Assembly (NCBI GenBank): GCA_018257865.1
Contig: JAEUBA010000013.1
Span: 1 to 64,000, forward strand
Origin: Stereocaulon alpinum
Taxonomy: Eukaryota; Ascomycota; Lecanoromycetes; Lecanorales; Stereocaulaceae
Direction of reading: 5' to 3'
Length of the DNA: 64,000 bases
Made by a program: the position numbers and the translations under genes. The first letter of the stretch is position 1, and every line of letters starts with the position of its first letter. A model generated the notes under the pieces. It was not told the origin of the DNA. It was given only the letters and a program-made list of their open reading frames with translations, and made no database searches. Below, piece by piece: positions 56,982-64,000 of this stretch.

Positions 56982-57200
56982 CTAGAATAATGTCTGCTCA
57001 TCAAGCATCCACTCAAATCCATCCCACATCATGCGCTGAGCTTCTTGAACTTCATCTCGCTGCAAGAAATCCCAACTCAAAGCTGCTGGCTTGTGTGAAG
57101 ACTCACTCTTCAAGTATGCAACAAGATACGGAATCTCCGGTAGCATGAAGATGCAGAACATGCATAGAACTACCATGAGGTAATGGAGTACCGTGTCCAT
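56982..57200 (-). CDS. Small membrane protein, DTV pair member 1
   Basis: An ATG-started frame encodes 72 residues: MDTVLHYLMVVLCMFCIFML forms an immediate membrane segment, then a polar part with WDFLQRDEVQEAQRMMWDGF. The start region (GACATG...GAC ACG GTA CT) resembles that of the next minus-strand gene (GACATGGGTAAGGATACGGT), and E-V-Q...R-M...G-F is shared with E-V-Q-R...M-V-R...G-F. Upstream codons may also be coding through an earlier exon. A weak call resting on the pair. Confidence 0.42.
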   Translation of the reverse strand: MDTVLHYLMVVLCMFCIFMLPEIPYLVAYLKSESSHKPAALSWDFLQRDEVQEAQRMMWDGFEWMLDEQTLF

Positions 57201-57684
57201 GTCTCGATGTGACTGGTATTCGTCCCGTACCTGCTGATTCGGGTTTTTATGAGACAGGTATTGAATCCGTGTGGCAGACTTCCGTACTGGCCCAAGTGGT
57301 TGAGGAGTTGCTGTGAAGCTTGCAAGCGAGCAGGATCCATAAGTAGGAGGGGTTTATGTGTGTCCTGGGTAAGCTTTGTCTGCGAGTCCTTTGAAGGGAG
57401 AACGCCTTTTCATTGAACAAAGAAAGATTTGAAGGCTTCAATGTTTTCTCTTTCAGTAACCTCGGAGTGTTTTTTTCTTGTCAGGCACAATAGCATTGTT
57501 CTGTCCCAGAAGGCTGCGCAATGAATTCGGTGAGGGTTGAATTATTGTCAGCGATGCGTCGAAGGTTACTAGGTATTGCCCGACAAGCATTCTGCGGCAA
57601 TGTCCGGGCTAAAGCTGGTAAACGGAAATAAGTCTCGAGATGAAACAGGAGGACAATTTATTCGAGTTCAAGACACACTTTCAC
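57201..57684. other. Intergenic region between the DTV pair genes
   Basis: 484 bases with no other ATG-led frame of interest. An upstream exon for the 57,200 gene could lie here, since AG acceptors occur shortly before its ATG. Confidence 0.4.
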
Positions 57685-57942
57685 TCACTCAGCATTATTA
57701 GAACCTGGCTCTTCAGCCTCGAAAACCGCTTTCCCTACATCCCATTTCCATTGCCACTGCAAGACTACCTCCTGCACAAAGCCCGGAAATAGCTCCAAGA
57801 TAGTCCGACGGACCATCTCGTTGATCCTCTGCACTTCAAGCTCCCATGCCCAAGTCGTCTTGTGAAGGACCACTAGAAACACGTAGAGAGTATAAGTGCA
57901 CCAGACCAGGGCGAAAGCGAAGAACACCGTATCCTTACCCAT
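57685..57942 (-). CDS. Small membrane protein, DTV pair member 2
   Basis: An ATG-started frame encodes 85 residues. MGKDTVFFAF leads into one membrane segment ending VFLVVLHK, followed by an amphipathic, Trp-rich helix (WAWELEVQRINEMVRRTI; VVLQWQWKWD). The frame is open upstream to 58,023 with no ATG, so a spliced N-terminal exon is possible; the acceptor GGATCAG near 57,968 would fit. The similarity to member 1 is in the start, the TM position and the E-V-Q helix. No family recognised. Confidence 0.5.
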   Translation of the reverse strand: MGKDTVFFAFALVWCTYTLYVFLVVLHKTTWAWELEVQRINEMVRRTILELFPGFVQEVVLQWQWKWDVGKAVFEAEEPGSNNAE

Positions 57943-58395
57943 GTCTGAGCTTGGTGATGGGTGGTACTGATCCAGTACGATAGAGCGTTGATATAGAGAG
58001 CACGGCTTTCGTGCGAAATCCAAGCCGAAGATTTTCTTGCGAGAGTTTTGTAATACACTTCAGCCTGCGGTATTGTCCGGTTGTCATTGTTGTTTCTGTG
58101 GGTCGATACAATGCCTGTCACGCTTAACAAAGAATGATATTCGATATCTTTGTGATCTAGAACTGCGCCGTTACTCTTGAGTACTCACACCGACATTGTC
58201 CTTGGTCTCACCTGGTCGAGCAACAGTGTGGCCACTGATCGAGCACTTCATTGTATCTGGTCAACTAGCGGAAGGACCCAACGAAAATTGTAGGCTGTCT
58301 AAGCAGAGAGAATCTCAGTTACTCACAATACTATAGAACTACTCGGACTCTGTATCTACCTTATGTCCAATATGTCCTAAATGCTCCAAGTGGCT
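57943..58395. other. Intergenic region, no confident gene
   Basis: 453 bases upstream of the DTV pair member 2 and downstream of the first RING gene. Possibly contains an upstream exon of the former. Confidence 0.4.
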
Positions 58396-59262
58396 TCAAA
58401 AAGCGAACCACGTTCCCGCATTACGGTTCTCGGGGTCGTTAATAGGATCGTAAGTACTCTGCCAGACCTTACCTTCCTTCCGAAAGACCGCCCAAAGCTC
58501 CCGCTTAGGAAAGGTAACATAGCGACTATTCTCGAATCCATTGAAAGCTCCCAACCGATCGAGATGTTGGAAAAGTGCCTCGTACGATTCATCGTCCATG
58601 GGCATCCACCAAACATCGCTCGTCCTTGTCGGAAGCGGGACGCCCGCTGCTTGGAAGTCTCGGTACAGCACGGCCTCTCTGAGTTCCAGTGTTTGAATGG
58701 CCGAGGAATATCCGGTGACGTACACCTCCATTTCAGCTGATGGCGAGAACACCCTCGGTGGTCCGAATCCAGAAATTGACTGCCTAGCCACAGTCTCTCG
58801 AACCGTGCGTAAGAAACCTTGGGTATGCATCAAGACGCCGATGTTGTTATCGTATCTCCAGGTTCCATCACCTCCATCACCTGCTTCCACTCTTGTGTAA
58901 CCGTACTGGCTTAGCCTCCTCATAATGGAGACCCATCGTGCCGCTTCATTGCTGAGCTCATTCTCTGTGGTCGCGTTCTCGTCTTCCATGATTGTATGCT
59001 CCATGTATGGACGTGCTGCCGCAGGGAAGAATTCTGACCTGCAATATGGACAATTGTTCCTGCCTTCCTTGCTGGGCGAGAGCCAATATTCGATGCATTC
59101 GCTGCCAACATGATGATGACATGGTAGCCAAACCGCATGTTCGATGATCCCGCTCTCCGAGAACACGGTCCCATACTCGGAACGGCAGATCATACATTCG
59201 CTCTTTTTGGGCAAAGCGCCTCTATTGACCCTTGGTAGGTGAGCAAGGATTTGCTCTGCCAT
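58396..59262 (-). CDS. RING-finger protein, paralog 1
   Basis: A single exon encodes 288 residues. The N-terminal RING-type zinc finger has Cys23 and Cys26 (CMIC), then Cys48 with His49-51 (WLPCHHH), Cys56, and Cys71 and Cys74 (CPYC). The remaining 200 residues form a second conserved region shared with the next gene: LELREAVLY near residue 200, a Leu-Pro stretch, then HLDRLGAF, a Trp-x-[VL]-[FL]-R segment and a final GTWFAF. RING proteins usually act as E3 ubiquitin ligases. The C-terminal region is presumably a substrate or partner domain, which I do not recognise. Confidence 0.78.
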   Translation of the reverse strand: MAEQILAHLPRVNRGALPKKSECMICRSEYGTVFSESGIIEHAVWLPCHHHVGSECIEYWLSPSKEGRNNCPYCRSEFFPAAARPYMEHTIMEDENATTENELSNEAARWVSIMRRLSQYGYTRVEAGDGGDGTWRYDNNIGVLMHTQGFLRTVRETVARQSISGFGPPRVFSPSAEMEVYVTGYSSAIQTLELREAVLYRDFQAAGVPLPTRTSDVWWMPMDDESYEALFQHLDRLGAFNGFENSRYVTFPKRELWAVFRKEGKVWQSTYDPINDPENRNAGTWFAF

Positions 59263-59779
59263 CTCATGGATGTAGAATCCTATCTTCCGAGCTCTGAAAC
59301 GTGTTGAGCGTTAGCAGGTTTGTGACAGTGTTCGCGTCAGACTTGAGAAGATACTCAGCAGAGAGAGTGGAGGACTTGGGACGGGCGAGACTCTTGTACC
59401 CGAGTCTTAACTATCGGAGGCATGTCTCACTACCCGAGAACAATGGCATTGACGACTGGGAGAGGGTCATACAAGTTTCATTGTTCGAAGAATGGCATTG
59501 AATGCCGTACGGACCTGTTTGAAGGATATTGCCGGGTTTTCGATTGTGACCGAGATTATACGCTGTTGGAAGCTTAGCTAGAGCAGCGACCCTCAACACC
59601 TAGAATTATCGGCCAAGTATTAGAGTAAGAGATCTCTCGCATCATTATTCGGTTTCAGTTTCAAGCATGCTTGCAAACACAGACATGAGATAAGTAGCAC
59701 GGTAATGACATCCCAGAATATCACTCCACCTACCTGATCGCTTGCAGCCGATATGGAACATTAGAGGCCTCATATAAGC
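59263..59779. other. Intergenic region between the RING paralogs
   Basis: 517 bases that should hold the promoter of the first RING gene. No further RING or tail motif was read here. Confidence 0.45.
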
Positions 59780-60643
59780 TTAGAATGAGAACCAATTCCC
59801 TGTGCGCCTACCTTCTGCATGAGCGACTACTTGGTAAGCCTTTCCTTCCCATCTAAGCAGTCTCCAGACTTCGATCTTCTGCAAACCTTCACTTGACATC
59901 CATTCCGAGAACTCATCAAATGCTCCCAGTCGATCCAGATGGTTGAAGAATGCCGCTCCTTGGCTACTATCCATACGCTCCAAAAGGTGAAAAGGAGGAA
60001 GCCGCACGCCCTCCAAGACGGATTTGTAGTAGAGTACTTTCTCTCTGAGTTCCAAGGATGAAATTGCGTATGCGACGTTTTCAACGTACGCATTTCTGTG
60101 GAGCAGTGACGAGAAAGAGGGCTGTCGCCTGGAAGAAAGGACCTGCCGGGACGCTAATCCTGCGGCCTCTATAGCACCATCGGTTGGCGTGAGAGTGGCT
60201 TGTTCTCGATTAAACTGCCATCCTCGCTCTTGGAAGGTGTATCCATACAAGCGCAAGCGATCCATGATGTAGCCCATCACGAGGAATCTTGATTTGAGGT
60301 ATAGTGGCTCGATGATGAACAAGATCTTCCGGCAATGTGGGCAACTATTCTTGCCTTCTTTGGATGGAGCCAACCACTACGCGCAGACGAAGTCAGCATT
60401 CATGAATTGAACAGTTCTCACGTCCGAGTTTGGATATCAACAGAAAGAAGGAAAGGTACTCACGGTCTCGATACACTTATTGCCTAAGTGGCGTTTGCAG
60501 CAGGGCAACCAAACAGGGTGTTCCCACTCGCGAGCTGGACCTGTCACACCATATTGGCGTTGGCAGATCATGCACTGCCGATCATCCTCCGCCAATTCGG
60601 TGGGTTTGGATTTGGTTAATTGGCTGAGAAACCTTTCAGCCAT
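59780..60643 (-). CDS. RING-finger protein, paralog 2
   Basis: Two exons on the minus strand (60643-60464 and 60376-59780) encode about 258 residues. The RING is split by the intron between KCIET and WLAPSKEG: Cys24 and Cys27 (CMIC), Cys48, His52, Cys57, Cys72 and Cys75 (CPHC). Paralog 1 has the same sequence order without the intron. The tail shares LELREKVLY, HLDRLGAF, a Trp-Arg-Leu-Leu-Arg segment and the terminal GNWFSF. It lacks about 30 residues of paralog 1 between the RING and the tail. The intron gain or loss dates the copies as not very recent. Likely E3 ligase activity is inference from the RING only. Confidence 0.8.
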
Positions 60644-61818
60644 GGTGGGCGCAGGACTGCTTTGGACAGCTAAAGTCGAGACCGCGTATAAGCTGGCAAG
60701 TGTCTGAAAGATGCTAGGTGAGATGTAGGGAAGAGGGCTAGAAGATGAAGCTCCGGAGGCCAGAAGTGTGTTCCGTGTAAGTGCGTGGGTTTTCAAAGTG
60801 ATGCTGTTGCTGACGGCCAAAGCTTCGATAACCAGACCGAGAGGTCATGAGAGCTTCTCGCTCGTAATACATCATGGACTACAGTACAAGATCTCTGCAC
60901 TGTACTTGATCAAGTGCTTCCGTGCTGTCGGGTCAGATGACCTCTCAGAAGATCGACGGGCGGTATTCGTTGTGGCACAAGACCTCTCGTTTTAGAGGCA
61001 CGGTCTCGTAACACTTCCCGAAGATTGACTGATTGGCTCAAACGATAGCATTGATCGTAGTACGAACTTCGCCTATGGCACTCGACAAAGCCATATCGTA
61101 TATATCACATCACAAGATCTCTCACGACCCACAAAAGTGGCGCTACCCTGGTAGATCAATGCTTTTCAAACGAACAAAACCTGGGTAGACCCTATTTGAG
61201 GCTTCTCGTGGCTGCAGACAAGAAACTAAGAGGTTTTAAATTTGAGTGGGGAGATTGCGGCACGAGATACCGACAATCATCGTTCCGACTTCCAACTTGG
61301 GCTTACACTTCCTAGCGTTTGACACGATCTGTCAGTTGTGCAACTTTTTCGATCTGAATAAGTATCTTGTGACTTCCAATGCTTCGCGAGGGTTACAGTC
61401 TTATCGGAGCTGCCCCAGGTGTGCTAGCGGTACACAAAACTTCGACCCAGCTGAGACCTCTCCAGGTTGTCGACCCAAGCTTTCTATTCCGACCTCCAAG
61501 TCGAAAGAGCGAATGATCACCAAGCTGAATCCAGGTCACTTTGTACACCAAATGGAATCTCGGCTGTCGTGAAGATTATATCTGTGTGCACGGTCTCTAA
61601 GCTGTCGTCATAAGAAAGCCTTGACTAGCAACGATCATGCAATTCGCGCGCTCGTAGTCAGCAGACTAAAACCATGTCAAGGCTTCGTGTTTACGGAAAT
61701 GAAAATTGCATGAGGAATTGCAGATCTCCCTAGCCCAGATTTGAGAATCCTTTATAAATGCTGTGAGGATTGTTGAGACTATTGTCTCCCTTGAGAACAA
61801 TTGTCTTGCCAATCAACC
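60644..61818. other. Intergenic region, no confident gene
   Basis: About 1.2 kb upstream of RING paralog 2. The minus-strand frame stays open to 60,820 but has no earlier ATG. The frame at 61,246-61,572 starts without clear features. Nothing else recognised. Confidence 0.45.
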
Positions 61819-62939
61819 ATGTCTTCCAACTTGGGTGCGTCAGCATGGGGCTCATGGCCATTAAAGACTTGCCAGCGCTTTCTCGATATTGTCAAGCAGC
61901 ACAATGTTATGGATCTTGATACCGCTCACATATACGTAGAACGGGAGATATAGGGTACGTTGACCTGTGAGCTGACGTATGCCCCATTGACAAACTAGGA
62001 TTGAAAAGGCTTGGGAGAAATTGGCGCAGCAGCAAACTTTGTCATCCATAGCAAAGCCCCTGGATTCGGCTCAGGTGCATTGAAGCGAGACTCAATATTA
62101 GCAGCTGCAAAGCAAACATTCGAGCAATTGGCTATTAAAAGCATAGCGAAAGCCTCGCAGATAATCTGTGGTCCACTCATGATTGACTATGTTGGCACAG
62201 GTTGAGACCTACTTCATTCACAGCCCAGATCCTGATACGCCCATTGAAAAGACGATGGAAGCCGTGCAAGAAGTACATGCGGCTGGCGGATTCGAGCATG
62301 TACATTCAAGGTCGGCTATAGACCGGTCCTGCAGCATTCCTCACGGTTTCAACGCTAATTTATGCTCTCAAGTTCGGACTTTCGAATCTCAAGCCCGAGC
62401 AGGTGAGTGAAGTATACGACTTCGCTAAGTCAAAGGGACATGTTCTTCCCACTGTGTATCAAGGCAACTATAACCCTGTTGCCCGTCATTATGACTCTAC
62501 ACTCTTTCCTCTCCTTCGAGAGCCTAATATCGCCTTCTTTGCGTATTCTCCTCTTGCCGGCGGATACTTGGTAAAGGACGCGGAAACCCTCAGAGTGGGC
62601 GGTGGCGTGGGCAGATGGGATCCTAAGAGCGGGGTCGGAGCGCTCTGTCACTATCAGTATAACAGACCATTACTTGTTGTACCTTCCGAGTGGGAGTCCA
62701 TCGCAAATGATGCTGGCGTATCAAGAATGGCTTTGGCCTATCGTTGGGTGATATACAATTCGTGGTTGAAGCCGGAGTATGGGGATGGTGTCATTATTGG
62801 AGCAACTAGGCATGAGCAGTTGGAGGGGACATTGCAGGCGATCGAGAACGGACCTTTAGAGGCCAGCATAGCAACAAGGATCGATCATATTTGGGATTTG
62901 GTCAAGGACCAGGCGCCTGTTGACACTTATCACGGATGA
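61819..62939 (+). pseudogene. Decayed aldo-keto reductase (AKR7-like)
   Basis: Fragments of one aldo-keto reductase lie in order on the plus strand. An ATG at 61,819 opens MSSNLGASAWGSWPLK and reaches LDTAHIYV (catalytic Asp, Tyr), then hits TAG after EREI. Near 62,015-62,130 is LGEIGAAANFVIHSKAPGF (catalytic Lys). At 62,201-62,299 is VETYFIHSPDPDTPIEK (catalytic His). After an intron (62,300-62,372) an intact frame FGLSNLKPEQ runs to 62,939 with VYQGNYNPVA, AYSPLAGG and IIGATRHEQL. The second and third parts cannot be joined by a GT..AG intron in phase, and the stop in the first breaks the gene. The 3' 222 codons are undamaged, so loss is recent, or an unusual exon structure is hidden here. 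Confidence 0.65.
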
Positions 62940-64000
62940 AGAATATACGCCATCCAAGCGGTTGTCGAAGGTCGGTAGGCTCGATAGACACGCGTAGAGT
63001 GAACGACCGGCTCGGGCCAATTTAGTTGTGAAATGGCGTACGGTAATGAACAAACATTAGCTGCCCTCAGCTAAAGGAAGCAGCAGACAATATTTGGATT
63101 CCCTTCAGCAATGATACCGGGAGGACCCTTGACTGCAAACCCTACAGCTCTCTTGGACGTCAAAGGAGTCGTACGTTGAAGCCCCAGGCGGCCCGCACGT
63201 GCCATTCCTTTGTAGCAGGACCCCAGGAACCTCTTAACATCACGTCGCAACAATTGTGAGACTGTAGCAGTAAGTTGATAAGAAGGGAGTGAGTCCAAGC
63301 ATGGAAAGCGCAGGCATGGGGAGGCACGCTAGGAAAAAGCTTGGCTTGGCTTGGCAATTGTTTCCTCTAGGCTCTAGCTCGCCAGGGGAATTTAGTGCCT
63401 GCCGAGGATCCACTCATGGGGTAGAGGCACGCTCAGGGAACATCAAGCAACAAAGGTCCTCCTCCTTGACCTCAACCCATTCGATCCACTCTGAAACGCT
63501 ACGACTCTCGCTGGTCGTGTCTCTGTCGTTCTGCCCCTTCTCTCCTCTGGATCTGTACAATATTCACCTCCATACTCCAAAGCCGTCTCCACAGGCACTC
63601 CTTGGCAGGCCAGAATCTTCTTCGCCTCTGAGTACGGCGGCCAACAGAACGGTCGAAATCGCCATGCAAGAAAGCGCACATCCTGCATAAGCCTTCGTGA
63701 TCCATTGCAGGTCTAGGATCGGAGTATAGCCAATTGACCATCTTTCGCCGAATACATAACCTCGGGAAATATACGCCGTTCTGCGCCTCATCAACTCCTT
63801 TCGGATATCGCCTTAGCTTGGGGAACGTGGTGACGGCAAACTTTGTGCGGCACAGGTCGATTACAAGGCTTACTGTAAGAACAAGGCATACCATATATTT
63901 GCAAAGTCGCAGAGCCCTCGCATCTTCTGCCAGGACATTAGCAACAAAACATTAACAGTATGGAGTCAAACGGCAGGCCCGACATGGGAAGGTAGCTCGG
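62940..64000. other. Right end of the window, no confident gene
   Basis: A minus-strand frame at 63,564-63,794 contains a plausible membrane segment (AYAGCALSCMAISTVLLAAV) after GYVFGERWSIGYTP. It might be the last exon of a gene entering from the right. Other frames overlap it on both strands and are not convincing. Confidence 0.35.

Noticed and set aside
1..64000. tRNA, rRNA or small RNA genes
   Set aside because: I scanned for TpsiC-arm-like GTTCGA boxes and cloverleaf partners and found none convincing. A tRNAscan-SE and Infernal run would be decisive.

Overview
The window looks like a chromosome segment from a filamentous ascomycete (Pezizomycotina, most likely Dothideomycetes). Evidence: genes split by 45-100 base introns with GT..AG ends and CTAAC-like branch points, an APSES/StuA regulator, a GH128 wall glucanase, an eisosome protein, and a transposon mutated in the manner of repeat-induced point mutation (RIP).

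Layout. Bases 1 to about 8,590 are an AT-rich, stop-riddled repeat block. A decayed Ty3/gypsy chromovirus pol on the + strand (protease, RT, RNase H, integrase, chromodomain) fills 1-3,650. Further RIP-mutated repeats follow, interrupted by one small GC-normal island near 7,155-7,380. The change to gene-bearing sequence near 8,590 is sharp.

Bases 8,800 to 31,060 are a conserved housekeeping block: OST3 (N-glycosylation), a coiled-coil protein, MRM2 (mitochondrial rRNA methylation), ATG7 (autophagy E1), DCD1 (dCMP deaminase), a PIL1-type eisosome protein, a metallophosphoesterase, a small basic ORF, SSR4 (SWI/SNF-RSC), a RED/IK-like splicing protein and a secreted GH128 glucanase. Three divergent pairs share short promoters: OST3 with the coiled-coil gene, ATG7 with DCD1, SSR4 with RED.

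Bases 32,800 to 35,190 hold three tandem small genes for signal-peptide-bearing, single-TM proteins with a shared HWW motif and an identical intron position. I do not recognise this family. Then come a conserved fungal protein of unknown function (36,483-38,235), a BRCT protein (39,247-40,140) and StuA (41,676-43,782), with about 5 kb of upstream sequence that contains a 144-codon in-frame extension lacking an ATG.

Bases 48,760 to 60,650 are an accessory island of genes I cannot match to known families, mostly as adjacent duplicates: a Trp-rich pair, two larger membrane proteins, three small single-TM proteins with a related TM segment, a short membrane pair, and two RING-finger paralogs. The right end carries a decayed aldo-keto reductase and about 1 kb without a confident gene.

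Exon coordinates were worked out by hand from splice sites, reading frame and remembered family conservation. No search, alignment program or expression data was available. The two small-TM families and the RING pair are the best candidates for something undescribed.
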